Assembly (NCBI GenBank): GCA_030681475.1
Contig: JAUXWT010000101.1
Location: forward strand, 1-45,565
Origin: Bacteroidales bacterium
Lineage (GTDB): Bacteria > Bacteroidota > Bacteroidia > Bacteroidales > FEN-979
Direction of reading: 5' to 3'
Length of the DNA: 45,565 nucleotides
A program made the position numbers and the translations under genes. Each line of letters starts with the position of its first letter. Position 1 is the stretch's first letter. The notes beneath the pieces were generated by a model that saw nothing but the letters and a program-made list of their open reading frames with translations, was not told the origin of the DNA and did no database searches. Below are positions 26,657 to 36,557 of this stretch, one piece after another.

Positions 26657-29600
26657 CTAATCCTTGATGATCTTTGTCAGTCCCATCTCTCCCTCTTCGT
26701 TCATAATGCGGATCAGATAGATGCCATGCAGTTTGCCTGACAAATCAAAAATCTGTTGTTTTACACCATACATCTCCTTCTTAAGGATTCTTTCACCCAT
26801 GATACTGTATATCTCAACAGAAACTTTAGAGGTTTCCGCCGGACCGCTTAATTCGAGGGTGAAAGTACCGGTTGTCGGATTAGGATAAACCTTATAGAAC
26901 GATTTGTCATTGGCAGGCCGGATCCCTGTCAATTCACCGCTCATCGCTGACTGTACCGGTGGTAAACCCGTACTGCAGCAAAATTCACCTGTTGTGGTTA
27001 TTTTAGCCTTCAGCCACGATCCGATCATTCCCCTTGTTCCCGGCATCATCCTGATGTTCTGACCGGCAATCAACTGCGCTCTCCCGCCATTCTGAACGAC
27101 AAATGTTGTTCCGTTGCCGGCTGTCGTGATACGTATTGTGGCATTGTAACAGTTGCTTTGGCCTGCGGGTATAGTAATATTGTTCAGCGGCAAGATCTCA
27201 ACCAGAGGATTAACTTGAGTTACAGTAACCGCCACGCTCGAGCTGACATTGAATACGCCATCGAATGCCTCAACATAATAGGTGGTGTTCACAGTAGGAT
27301 AATCAACCGGATTCTGCTCAAATGAACTGAACCCTGCCGGTACGGAAGTCCAGGTGAAAGCCACTCCTTCAGCGCCTCCAACATCTGCATGCAAATCAAC
27401 GGCATCCCCGCTGCAGACCGTACCGGGAATAGCAGATGCTGTCACCTGTAAACCAATGATATCGGTCAGCGCTGATAATCCGTTCGGAGTGAATAACCCA
27501 TTGTAGCTAGGATAGGTAAAGTCGTAAATGACATCCACCGGGTTCGCATCACCTTTGATGATGGAACACAATTTCCAATAGATAGGCTCTCCGATCACGA
27601 AACCATCCTTGACTTGAGTAGCCGGATTATCGCCATAGGCGATCATCAACTGGTCGTTGGCGCCATTGAACTCTGAAAGTCCCGCACACACCCGGCTTCC
27701 ACTGGCATCCTGGTAAAACACACCAAGCACGTCACCAGGAACAAGGTGCGGCAGGTCATGCGGAATGGTGATATAATGTTTGATGTTGGTATGTATTGGC
27801 CACCAGTAAGGACAGGCATGAACCTGGTAGTCCTCCACCTCCCCGTTCATGGCAAGACCAAAATAGTTTAAGCCTCCTACAGTATTAAATCTGAACCTGG
27901 TATAGGTTTTTCCCTGAAGCGCAGTCGTAGGAATGCTGAATGTAAGGTTGTTGACTCCGGCTGCCAAAGGCTGGTTTGTGAAGATCTGCTCTCCCGGATC
28001 CGCCCAATCTCCATCTTTGTTAAAGTCCATCCATGCATTCAGAAAACCGGTTATAGAAGCAGTTACCTGAACAGTTGCAGGCAATCCCACGTACATTTTT
28101 CCGACAAATACCACGCCGTCCTCATCATCACTGGTTGCCCAGTCATCACCCAACGCAGGGGTATTTGGTTGTCCATTAGTTTCGGCATCAATCAGGGCGC
28201 CCATCCGTATATTGGAATAGAGAAAATGACGCGCTCCATTGCTCGAAAGCAAAGTGGGATAGCTAAATCCGACCGGGGGCATGTCAGGGGCATCGCCAAA
28301 ATCAAGTTCTTCTCCCTGAGTGCATTCTTCAAGGAAAACAGGGTAATCCTCCACTTCACCATCGGCGACCAGACCGTCATAACTTATTGGCGTACTGGCA
28401 GTCCGGAACCTGAACCGTGCGTACGACTGTCCGATTGTAGCTGTTGCAGGGATCAGGAATGTAAACGGATTTGCACCTGCGGATACAGGCTGAGTGATAA
28501 AGATATGTTCACCAGGGTCTGCCCAGTCTCCATCTACATTATAGTCGATCCAGGCATCCAGAAATCCGTTGGTGGACACCTGAACATTGATGGTCAGACT
28601 TGTTCCGATCATAACCACAGCCGGGATATTGACTCCATCCTCATCATCAACGCCCAGAATGTCATCGCCATCAGCCGGAATGGTTGGCTGCCCGTCAAGT
28701 TCCGTGTCGAAAAGTACGCCCATATTAACACCTGCAACAAAACTGTGCCGTGCTCCATTGCTGATAAGCAGAGTAGGATAATCCAGAAGGTTTGTCGGCA
28801 CATCAGGTGCATCGCCAAAATCGAGCTCAAGGTGTGGAGGACAGTTTATTACATTCAGGCAAAAGACACCGGCCGTATCAAGGCAGCCGAATGCTGTTTG
28901 GACCACAACTGAAATCTGATGGTTTCCAAGTACGCCTGTAGTAAATATCAGGTTTTCCCCTGTCCCGATCGGCGACCCATAATTTCCATTGTCGTACCAG
29001 GTAATGTTTGGATAGGCGCTGGGGTATGTGTTGAAAGGAGGAAGTGCATTCAGTGGTAGCGGGATGTAAAGGCGTAAAGTATCCGTATCACAAATGGTGT
29101 CGCAACCACGCGGAAACAGGCTCAGGTCAGGTTTTGGGAATATCATTGCTGCAAACGCAGTAGCCGAACACCCTGTCATTTTATTGGTAATGGTTAACCC
29201 GTAATTACCTGCCACTGAAACGGTTATAGATGTGGTTGTTTTTCCGTTGCTCCACTGGTAATTATACAGCGATGGATTTGCAGGCGGGGTCAACGGCGTC
29301 AGGATATATGGCGTACCTTCACAACCGGCTTGAAAACTAAATGTCAGATCCGGAATTTCGTAAAAAGTAACGCACAGGGTATCCCGGTTTTCACAACCGG
29401 TAACAATATCGGTGACCTTTACTATAAACCGGACAGTGTATGGTAAGGTGCAAGGCAACGTCAGGTTAACATTTGTATAAAAAGCGCCGTTGCTGTTGTT
29501 GGGGCTGAATGTTGCACCAGCCGGAATGCTTGACCATGAATAGATATAGTTGGGATTGTAAAAGGCTGAAAGATCGAACGATACCGGGCTGCACGGAACT

Positions 29601-32437
29601 GCGCAAACGGTGCCCTCACCGGTGATTTTCGCGGTGGGTACCGGTTTCTCATAGATGAAAATATGATTCGAAGCATTGGTACACCCAAAAACATTGGAAA
29701 CAACCACCCAGTGATCACCATATTGATTCGCATTGTAAGTAGTGTTGGTTGCTCCTGAAATTAGTGTACCATCCCTATACCATTGATAGGAACTCTGCCC
29801 ACTGCATGCCGTAAGAATCACAAAACTACCGGGACAATACATCGTATCCGAGGCAGTGATTGTGCATGTTGGCGTTGGATTAACAGTAACCGGAAGCACT
29901 TTTGTAGCAACACAGGTTCCAAGCGTTGCCGTCAGTGTAACATTGTAAACACCAGCTAACAAATAAGTATTTTGCGTTGGTGATTGGAACGATGTGGAAC
30001 CATCGCCAAATGCCCATTGGTAAGTAAATCCGGGGTCAGATGTATTGGGCAGCACTTGTGTTGCCGTGAATGTAACCGGTTGGTTTTCGCATACCGGGTT
30101 TGGATTTATGGTAAAGTTTATCGCACAATTGATTGGGTTTGGCGGGTTTCCACCACCACCGCAGTTGCCGATGAGAACCTGGCAATTGGCTGACACAGAA
30201 CACAATCCGTTTGATACCACTACGGTATAAACGAATGAACCACCGGCCGGAGGATATGCTCCGGGGGTATAAGTGGCATTGGTTGCGCCAACGATGATCC
30301 CACCAGGCCCATACCACTGATATGTTGCATAAACATTGGGAACACTCAGGTTAAAACCAGCCGGTGGTAATGCCGGTAAACAATAAATAAACTGTCCGTT
30401 GCTGGCACTGATAACGGGTTTGACAGGGGGATTTAAAATTGTGACATTGACAGAGGCGGAACCACCACAATGAGATGCCATCACTGTTACCGTTGTTGGC
30501 GGTCCTTGCCAGCGGATATTTACACTGTTGGTGCCTTGTCCTGAGATGATTGAACCCCTGTTTCCGGGTGTTACAGTCCACTGTATTGGAGTAGGCCCGG
30601 TTGCAGAAAAGGTGGTTATTGCATCAACGCAAACAGAAGTGGGAACCGAAGGGGTAATTACAGGCGGTCCGTAAGCATTCACAACAAGGGTCTGTGGCAA
30701 GGATGAACAGAACACGCCCGGGCTGATCTCAATCTGTTGAACAACCTGGATGGTCCATGTCGGCCCTCCGGTTAGTTTAATGATCGCGGTACTTTGATCA
30801 GGGCCAAACTGGGTTTGAACCGTACCTGTTCCGGCCACAACTGACCAGGAAAATGGACTTCCGGTAGTGTTGGAGGTAATGGTGTATACTAAATTTTTTC
30901 CAGGGCAAACCAATGTAGGACCTGAAATTGGACCCAGAATAGGCACTGCAACCACTTTTACGATCTTAATGGCGTTCACATTACAATAAACACCGGCGAC
31001 AGTAGGAGTTGCTGTGATGATATAGGTTCCTGGAGTTGTCCAGGTGATTGTCTTGGAACTTGATGCTCCCGGAGGAACGATTGCAGTAGCCGGTGATACG
31101 CTCCAGGTGGCGTTTCCACCGCTGCCAAAATAGGTTTCAGAGGATCCCTGACATACAACCTCCGGTCCGAAAATTGAGAACACAGGAAGCACGTTGACCG
31201 TAAAAATACTGGATCCGCTGCATCCGGCCAGTGGATTGTTATAGTTACATTGAATCTGGTATGTTCCTGCCTGGTTGAAGGTCAAATTCACATTGGCCAC
31301 ATTCCTGTCTGCTTCATTAAAAGTATAAGAACCCGGTGGCGCCGTGGTGCTCCAATTGTAATAGGTGCCTGGCATGGAAGGCAGGAAAAAACTGCCCGAT
31401 GACCCTACACAAATCGGATTTGGTCCACTGATGGGCAGATTCGGGTATAAGACCGGGACGGGCAGGGTGGTCGTACCCGGACAAGGCGCTGCAGCACACC
31501 CGGGCACAGAAAGCGAAACTGTCGTCGGGACTGTATATATCAGATTCCACTTGACTTTAATGCAACTGGTCCCGGCGCCTGAGATAATGACTCCGCCCGT
31601 AACAGACCAGTTATATGTTCCGCAAATCTGTGATGTGCAAAAAGACGAGGTATCGCCCGGACATACCGTTCCGTGACAACAGGTCACATCAATGACAGGC
31701 CCGGAACCTGCAAGCACCTGGATGACCATTGAGGCAGTATCTGAACAGCCACAAGGAACTCTTTGGTCGGGAGTTTGCTTTGGAGGACCCATATCCGTCG
31801 CAGTCAGAATTACGGTGTAAAATCCAGGTAATGTATAAACATGCGGAGGCGGAGTTGCAGCCGTGGATGTGGTACCATCACCAAAATCCCACAGATAAGC
31901 GCCACCTCCTGTGGAAGTGTTTGTAAAATTCACAGGACTGCCGGCGCACACAGGGTTGGGAACCGCTGTAAAATTTGCTTGTGGGCCATCAACCAGACAT
32001 ATTTGCTGCGTAATTGAATCATGACAACCTCCACCATCAATCACAACAGTGATATATCCGGTAGAACCAGAACCCCATAAAATCGTTATTGGGTTGCTTG
32101 TGGCTGAAACAGGCGTTCCTCCTGTTATTGTCCAGGTATAGGTATATGGCGCGGTGTTGGGATAGACAGTATAGGTGTGTGCCGTTAATTTGCAGGCAGC
32201 TATCGCGTGTCCCTGACCACCAATTCCAGCAGTACCGCATGCATAATCGGATGTACAGATTTCAACTGCATCCTTCAACTTAAAATCTGGACAGCAAACC
32301 GGCTGTGCTATTGATTCATAGGCAATTAATGAGAACAGGAAGGTAAAAGACAGAATAAAAGCCCGATACACTTTTCCTGACATTAAATAAGACTCGAAAC
32401 CCAAATGGTTTCTGCCAATTGTATTTTTACGCTCCAT
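26657..32437 (-). CDS. Giant PKD/GEVED T9SS surface protein
   Basis: The 1926-residue protein starts with an extended basic segment and a signal peptide ending ESIAQ. A Cys-rich start (PVCCPDFKLKDAVEICTSDY) and many PKD/Ig-like repeats follow (AYLWDFGDGTTSTA; FTYQWAFGDGSTSFQ). Two GEVED domains come next (LDFGDAPDVPTNLLDYPTLL near 1205 and LDFGDAPDMPPVGFSYPTLL near 1375, each with DDEDGV and GEVEDY). After them come an Ig-like section, a 3-coathanger-stack-like domain (GGRAQLIAGQNIRMMPG) and a T9SS sorting domain (YKVYPNPTTGTF). It is probably an adhesin or extracellular matrix protein. I take the ATG at 32437 because a perfect AGGAGG lies 6 bases upstream; the ATG at 32383 would give a more ordinary signal peptide. 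Confidence 0.9.
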   Translation of the reverse strand: MERKNTIGRNHLGFESYLMSGKVYRAFILSFTFLFSLIAYESIAQPVCCPDFKLKDAVEICTSDYACGTAGIGGQGHAIAACKLTAHTYTVYPNTAPYTYTWTITGGTPVSATSNPITILWGSGSTGYITVVIDGGGCHDSITQQICLVDGPQANFTAVPNPVCAGSPVNFTNTSTGGGAYLWDFGDGTTSTAATPPPHVYTLPGFYTVILTATDMGPPKQTPDQRVPCGCSDTASMVIQVLAGSGPVIDVTCCHGTVCPGDTSSFCTSQICGTYNWSVTGGVIISGAGTSCIKVKWNLIYTVPTTVSLSVPGCAAAPCPGTTTLPVPVLYPNLPISGPNPICVGSSGSFFLPSMPGTYYNWSTTAPPGSYTFNEADRNVANVNLTFNQAGTYQIQCNYNNPLAGCSGSSIFTVNVLPVFSIFGPEVVCQGSSETYFGSGGNATWSVSPATAIVPPGASSSKTITWTTPGTYIITATPTVAGVYCNVNAIKIVKVVAVPILGPISGPTLVCPGKNLVYTITSNTTGSPFSWSVVAGTGTVQTQFGPDQSTAIIKLTGGPTWTIQVVQQIEISPGVFCSSLPQTLVVNAYGPPVITPSVPTSVCVDAITTFSATGPTPIQWTVTPGNRGSIISGQGTNSVNIRWQGPPTTVTVMASHCGGSASVNVTILNPPVKPVISASNGQFIYCLPALPPAGFNLSVPNVYATYQWYGPGGIIVGATNATYTPGAYPPAGGSFVYTVVVSNGLCSVSANCQVLIGNCGGGGNPPNPINCAINFTINPNPVCENQPVTFTATQVLPNTSDPGFTYQWAFGDGSTSFQSPTQNTYLLAGVYNVTLTATLGTCVATKVLPVTVNPTPTCTITASDTMYCPGSFVILTACSGQSSYQWYRDGTLISGATNTTYNANQYGDHWVVVSNVFGCTNASNHIFIYEKPVPTAKITGEGTVCAVPCSPVSFDLSAFYNPNYIYSWSSIPAGATFSPNNSNGAFYTNVNLTLPCTLPYTVRFIVKVTDIVTGCENRDTLCVTFYEIPDLTFSFQAGCEGTPYILTPLTPPANPSLYNYQWSNGKTTTSITVSVAGNYGLTITNKMTGCSATAFAAMIFPKPDLSLFPRGCDTICDTDTLRLYIPLPLNALPPFNTYPSAYPNITWYDNGNYGSPIGTGENLIFTTGVLGNHQISVVVQTAFGCLDTAGVFCLNVINCPPHLELDFGDAPDVPTNLLDYPTLLISNGARHSFVAGVNMGVLFDTELDGQPTIPADGDDILGVDDEDGVNIPAVVMIGTSLTINVQVSTNGFLDAWIDYNVDGDWADPGEHIFITQPVSAGANPFTFLIPATATIGQSYARFRFRTASTPISYDGLVADGEVEDYPVFLEECTQGEELDFGDAPDMPPVGFSYPTLLSSNGARHFLYSNIRMGALIDAETNGQPNTPALGDDWATSDDEDGVVFVGKMYVGLPATVQVTASITGFLNAWMDFNKDGDWADPGEQIFTNQPLAAGVNNLTFSIPTTALQGKTYTRFRFNTVGGLNYFGLAMNGEVEDYQVHACPYWWPIHTNIKHYITIPHDLPHLVPGDVLGVFYQDASGSRVCAGLSEFNGANDQLMIAYGDNPATQVKDGFVIGEPIYWKLCSIIKGDANPVDVIYDFTYPSYNGLFTPNGLSALTDIIGLQVTASAIPGTVCSGDAVDLHADVGGAEGVAFTWTSVPAGFSSFEQNPVDYPTVNTTYYVEAFDGVFNVSSSVAVTVTQVNPLVEILPLNNITIPAGQSNCYNATIRITTAGNGTTFVVQNGGRAQLIAGQNIRMMPGTRGMIGSWLKAKITTTGEFCCSTGLPPVQSAMSGELTGIRPANDKSFYKVYPNPTTGTFTLELSGPAETSKVSVEIYSIMGERILKKEMYGVKQQIFDLSGKLHGIYLIRIMNEEGEMGLTKIIKD

Positions 32438-32731
32438 ATAAATCCTCCTGTTGTTTAAACCGCCAAAGCGGTATTATTAAGATTAGGTTAATTTCTTCCG
32501 GCACAAGAAAGCGAAGCAAGTGATGGGGGTTGGTTTCATGTCAAGAAGTTGAAACATATAAAGATATTATTCAAATCATTGGCAAAGATATATTGATTTA
32601 GTCTAAATTGAATTTTTATTTAACATTTTTTAACTATGTTATTAATAAGTGAAAGACTACCTCACAAACGCGAAACAGCCTTACACTTGTTAATAACCAT
32701 GAAACACAATAACTCTGTGAGATTTAACCCA
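32438..32731. other. Intergenic, leader of the GEVED gene
   Basis: No gene is seen in this AT-rich spacer between two minus-strand surface-protein genes. TATCTTTG on the minus strand (32590-32583) matches the -7 element, but no TTG lies at the -33 position. CTCACA (32661) and TGTGAG (32716) form a loose inverted pair after the upstream gene. Confidence 0.35.
32444..32449 (-). promoter_or_regulatory. Strong Shine-Dalgarno site of the GEVED gene
   Basis: AGGAGG is read on the minus strand 6 bases before the ATG at 32437. Such sites are rare in this phylum, and this one decides the start. Confidence 0.7.
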
Positions 32732-35539
32732 TTATAATTTCACAAGTTTCACTGTTTCAGCATGGTTCCCGGTGATCACGTGAATGAAGTAAATACCGGC
32801 GTTCATGCCTTTTAGGGAGAACTCGTGCTTCCTTTCACCGCGCATTTTCATACTTTCAACACGGACACCGCTCATGTCAAATATCTCCACTGATGTGATC
32901 TCGGTCGGATCATTGACGGTAAGTTCAACAGTAAATGACTGGTGTGCCGGATTTGGATAAACCCTCACGAATGGAGTAGAACCAATCTCTTTAACAATCT
33001 CCTGCTCACCAGTCAGTGTTCCAGGATTTTCGAGCGGAGGCTGTGGAGGATCCGGGCAATATTGTCCGTTTTCAGTAATATAACCATGCAGAGTACCACC
33101 AGGTGAAACTGTTACACCTTCGTGAAAATGGATGGATTGTCCTGCAATCAGAGTTACATTTCCTCCTGGAGGCACAAGAAACGGGCCTTCGCCACCAACG
33201 ATGATAGTTCCTGTTGCATCAAAGCATTGGGGTTGGGATGGATCTATGATCATATTGCTAAGTAAAATGTCAGGAAGCACAGTCGGGCCACTTGCATGGA
33301 ATACTGTTGTCTCATTGTCATCAGGTGTCCACGCGCTCCCGCCATTGAAACTCAGTTCAGTCCAGATATCAAAAAAACTGTCTATTTGGAAGCCGCCTGG
33401 AACTTCCTTCATTCTAAGCAACCCGGTCGAAAGGGCAGTTGGGTCAATACTCTCCCTCAACATGACCCCAGGTGGCAAAGTACCACCCTGAAGTGATAGT
33501 GAGATAATCTCAGTTTCAAAATACATCAACCCGGCAGAATCAAGGGTGTGATCCACCCGCATTAACATCTGGCATGGAGCCGTGTTTTGCTGGAACGTCA
33601 GCCCAAAATCAACAGAGAAATCAAAGGTCGCCATACTCGTAAAAGGAAGAACTGTAAATGAACCGAGAGGTGGTGGTGGTACATTGTTACTATACCCGCC
33701 CAGTGATAAGTTCGTTATCTGGTATTGATCATCGCCATAAGATATCCTCGCATCCTGCACAATTTTATGGCTTGTTCCACCGGGTAAATTGTTGGTTGTT
33801 TGCTTGCTTTTTACTACCGGACATTCAACGATGAACATAACATTGTTGCTTGCCCCAACAGCTTTCGACAAGGCTCCTCCCCAGGTTGAGGTATTCTTAT
33901 TGTAGGTTGCATTTTCATCAACAGTACCCCCCGGTTGGGTCTGGTCCTTGTCATGGGTGATCACGAGGGAATATTTGCCATTGCCATGATCTGTAATCCC
34001 TGTGACTGCAACACAATGGCCTTTACCACCCCCGCCGATCCAGTCAACCATCAGTTCAACATCCTGTCCGTTCTTGATCTCCTTGGCAACATCACCGATT
34101 TGACTACCCTTGAATTTTCGGGTGGTGATGGGTAGTTTTTTTGCCTTACAATACTTTTTCTTGTTGCGGTAAATGGTATTTTTCACGGTTCCGTTTGCCG
34201 GTGTGGTACCAAAGGCATTGGCAAGCGCCGGGATCGAAATATCAGCTGGTTTCATTCCCAGCCCATTCTGTGCATTCAGCCATTGAAGCGAATTGGACAC
34301 ACCAGTCGGTACACAAAAATTTGGAGGACTCTCCTGGTTTGGAAAATTCTTATGCATTTTAGGGTTAGGATTCGCTGCCAGTCCACCTACTTGCGGTCCA
34401 GCAGGTCCTGGTCCTCCTCCCGGCCCACCTCCGACAAGCCCAGTGTTAATACGTACCCAATCCGCTGAAACAGGTGAAGTTGACAGATTTGACGGCTGGC
34501 CAAAGATGGTCGGTGTAATGGTAAGTGAATGTGTCAGCAAACTGACCGGAATACCTGAAGTACCGAGATCGAACCAAAACCGCTGGGTTTGCTGGATACC
34601 TGTTCCCCGTGTTGAAAGGACTGGCATATTTTGAATAGCCCATGTTGTGCCAATGGTAAGATTAAGATACATGATTTGATCAGTTCCTATGAAAGCAACA
34701 TCTGCAACACCCCATGCCGAATTAGTGGTAATCGTTCCATCATAACTGAAATTCAACTGCCTGAACTGGCTTACCGGGGGTTCAAACATCTCAAAAACAC
34801 ATTCAGCGCCCGAATCATCATCCCCGAATTCTACAAAAGTATCGGTGGGCTGACCTCTGAAACTCAATCCCCATACACCAGGACTGACCTCTGCCAGATT
34901 CACCTCTGTCAGTCCCCACGTGAGCAATTGAGTGCGGGCATTATTTAATATAGCGAAAGGCGACATTCCCGGCGTGGTCAGAACAGTAGCAACACAAGTC
35001 GAAGTTCCTATGTATATTTTTCCGGGTCCAGTTCCATTAACCGACACACCACTTGCCGATGAGGAACAAGTATAAAGTGGTGCAGTTGCTCCCCAGAACC
35101 AATCCCACCAGCCTGGTTGCAGGTCATCCTCGATCTTGTCTTTCTCACCTGTGGCATCGGGACCGAATTTAAAAAATACCCTTTGCCCGGGATGTACAGA
35201 ATTCAAAACCTCCACCTGGTCACCAGTTGCAGTCGCAGTAAAAACTCCTGCACAGGAGGCGTTTATTTTTGCCGCGATCAAAGTCGCTTTTTGAGCGGCA
35301 GTGGAGCCTGCAGGGATATTCACCTTGATTGGCGCACAATTATCGGTAAAGGATTTTAACCCTATGGTAAAAATGCCCCCTGCCGTCGGTGGCTGGCAGG
35401 TGAATGTGGAGCCGATCACGCTGCTGCTAAAAAACAACAATACCACGATGGCTATACACCCCTTTTTAAATCGATTTATAAACGGATGTCTGAGATTTCT
35501 GAAACAAGAAAACTCAATACTTTTAAATAAATTTTTCAT
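32732..35539 (-). CDS. T9SS surface protein with papain-like (C39-type) cysteine peptidase domain
   Basis: This 935-residue protein has a long basic N-terminus and a hydrophobic signal (CIAIVVLLFFSSSVIGS). A beta-rich N-terminal half follows, then a Gly/Pro linker (GGGPGGGPGPAGPQ, about 370-384) and a segment with the layout of a papain-like peptidase: Cys409 in NFCVPTGVSNSLQWLN, His508 in GKGHCVAVTGITDHG, and an acid in SLVITHDKDQ (D530/D532). A further beta domain, a 3-coathanger-stack-like domain (GGNVTLIAGQSIHFHEG) and a T9SS sorting domain (VRVYPNPAHQSF) complete it. It may be a secreted peptidase or a bacteriocin/peptide-processing enzyme; substrate unknown. AAAGGAGG sits 5 bases before the ATG. 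Confidence 0.8.
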   Translation of the reverse strand: MKNLFKSIEFSCFRNLRHPFINRFKKGCIAIVVLLFFSSSVIGSTFTCQPPTAGGIFTIGLKSFTDNCAPIKVNIPAGSTAAQKATLIAAKINASCAGVFTATATGDQVEVLNSVHPGQRVFFKFGPDATGEKDKIEDDLQPGWWDWFWGATAPLYTCSSSASGVSVNGTGPGKIYIGTSTCVATVLTTPGMSPFAILNNARTQLLTWGLTEVNLAEVSPGVWGLSFRGQPTDTFVEFGDDDSGAECVFEMFEPPVSQFRQLNFSYDGTITTNSAWGVADVAFIGTDQIMYLNLTIGTTWAIQNMPVLSTRGTGIQQTQRFWFDLGTSGIPVSLLTHSLTITPTIFGQPSNLSTSPVSADWVRINTGLVGGGPGGGPGPAGPQVGGLAANPNPKMHKNFPNQESPPNFCVPTGVSNSLQWLNAQNGLGMKPADISIPALANAFGTTPANGTVKNTIYRNKKKYCKAKKLPITTRKFKGSQIGDVAKEIKNGQDVELMVDWIGGGGKGHCVAVTGITDHGNGKYSLVITHDKDQTQPGGTVDENATYNKNTSTWGGALSKAVGASNNVMFIVECPVVKSKQTTNNLPGGTSHKIVQDARISYGDDQYQITNLSLGGYSNNVPPPPLGSFTVLPFTSMATFDFSVDFGLTFQQNTAPCQMLMRVDHTLDSAGLMYFETEIISLSLQGGTLPPGVMLRESIDPTALSTGLLRMKEVPGGFQIDSFFDIWTELSFNGGSAWTPDDNETTVFHASGPTVLPDILLSNMIIDPSQPQCFDATGTIIVGGEGPFLVPPGGNVTLIAGQSIHFHEGVTVSPGGTLHGYITENGQYCPDPPQPPLENPGTLTGEQEIVKEIGSTPFVRVYPNPAHQSFTVELTVNDPTEITSVEIFDMSGVRVESMKMRGERKHEFSLKGMNAGIYFIHVITGNHAETVKLVKL

Positions 35540-35544
35540 ATATT

Positions 35545-35552
35545 CCTCCTTT
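35545..35552 (-). promoter_or_regulatory. Strong Shine-Dalgarno site of the peptidase-domain protein
   Basis: AAAGGAGG on the minus strand, with 5 bases to the ATG at 35539. Very similar to the leader of the neighbouring GEVED gene. Confidence 0.7.
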
Positions 35553-35682
35553 GGTTGATTTTATATTGATTTAACATGCTGTATATCAAGTATATCATTT
35601 AAACCCCAATGATTGTATAATGAGTATGTTATTGCTAATTAATTATTATGGTATTTTATTACCTTTGTACCTGAATAGAAAA

Positions 35683-35713
35683 CAAATATACATTATATAT
35701 ATCTCAAGGGCAA
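35683..35713 (-). promoter_or_regulatory. Promoter of the peptidase-domain protein gene
   Basis: On the minus strand TTG (35713-35711) is followed after 20 bases by TATATTTG (35690-35683), the -33/-7 form of this phylum. The leader would be about 135 bases long. The region is divergent from the Crp/Fnr gene. Confidence 0.5.
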
Positions 35714-35782
35714 GGATCACTGGGAGATATATATCTGGGTTTATCAGGGAATATTTCTTCCTAAAGGCGGAAAAATAACTGA

Positions 35783-35815
35783 TTGTTTACGTAACAAAAT
35801 TTATTTATACCTTTG
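35783..35815 (+). promoter_or_regulatory. Possible promoter of the Crp/Fnr gene
   Basis: TTG (35783-35785) and TACCTTTG (35808-35815) are 22 bases apart, slightly wide for the consensus, and lie 40 bases before the ATG at 35856. A second TACCTTTG is at 35660-35667. Confidence 0.4.
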
Positions 35816-35855
35816 AAATGTCCTATTGAACCAGTTCAGCATTTTTACCAGCCAT

Positions 35856-36557
35856 ATGGATACGAATTGTCAAAATCCTGAAAGACATTGTATTGGATGC
35901 GAATTTAAGTCACCTTTATTCTACTTTTTAACCACCGATGAGCTCAACCTGGTTGAAAAAAACAAGATCACAGTCCATTTCAAAAAAGGTGAAACGATCC
36001 GTAAACAGGGTACCTATATGTCGCATGTGATCTCTGTGAATTCAGGGCTGGCAAAACTATATCTGGAAGGAATAGAACAACGCAATGCCATCATCCGGAT
36101 CGTTAAACCTACAAATTTCATTGGCGGACCGGGCATTTATCTTGATCAGCGACATCATTTCACCATTACGGCCCTGATGGACACGACAATTTGTTTTATC
36201 GATGTCGCAGTCTTCACTGATATTATTGACAAAAACAAAATCTTTGCCCATGAATTCATGAAAGATTTCAGTAAAAATATCCTGTCGGTTTATAACAGGC
36301 TGTTGATCCTCACACAAAAGCAGATGCCTGGCCGGATGGCTGATACGCTCCTTTACCTGTTCGATGAGATATTTGAATCAAATAGTTTCAGTATGCACCT
36401 TTCCAGGCAGGATATTTCAGAATTATCGGGGATGTCGAAAGATAGCGCCATAAAAATTTTGCGCGAATTTCAACACGATGGAATAATTCACCTCACTGAA
36501 AACCAAATGAAACTTCTTGATCCTGAAAAATTAAACATGATCAGCAAGACGGGATAG
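35856..36557 (+). CDS. Crp/Fnr family transcriptional regulator with N-terminal cysteines
   Basis: The 233-residue protein has an N-terminal cyclic-nucleotide-binding-like beta-roll (KITVHFKKGETIRKQGTYMSHVI, NFIGGPGIYLDQRHHFT), a dimer helix and a C-terminal HTH (MHLSRQDISELSGMSKDSAIKILREF). Before the roll lies a Cys set, C5, C12 and C15 (CX6CX2C), close to but not the same as the FNR iron-sulfur pattern. It may sense oxygen, NO or redox state. The beta-roll lacks an obvious cAMP-binding RxS motif. It is divergent from the peptidase-domain gene, a possible target. I use the ATG at 35856; a TTG at 35826 would add ten residues. Its stop touches an octamer array. Confidence 0.85.
   Translation: MDTNCQNPERHCIGCEFKSPLFYFLTTDELNLVEKNKITVHFKKGETIRKQGTYMSHVISVNSGLAKLYLEGIEQRNAIIRIVKPTNFIGGPGIYLDQRHHFTITALMDTTICFIDVAVFTDIIDKNKIFAHEFMKDFSKNILSVYNRLLILTQKQMPGRMADTLLYLFDEIFESNSFSMHLSRQDISELSGMSKDSAIKILREFQHDGIIHLTENQMKLLDPEKLNMISKTG

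Noticed and set aside
28169-28912. 247-codon plus-strand frame
   Set aside because: Antisense to the two GEVED domains; its length follows from their repetitive codons.
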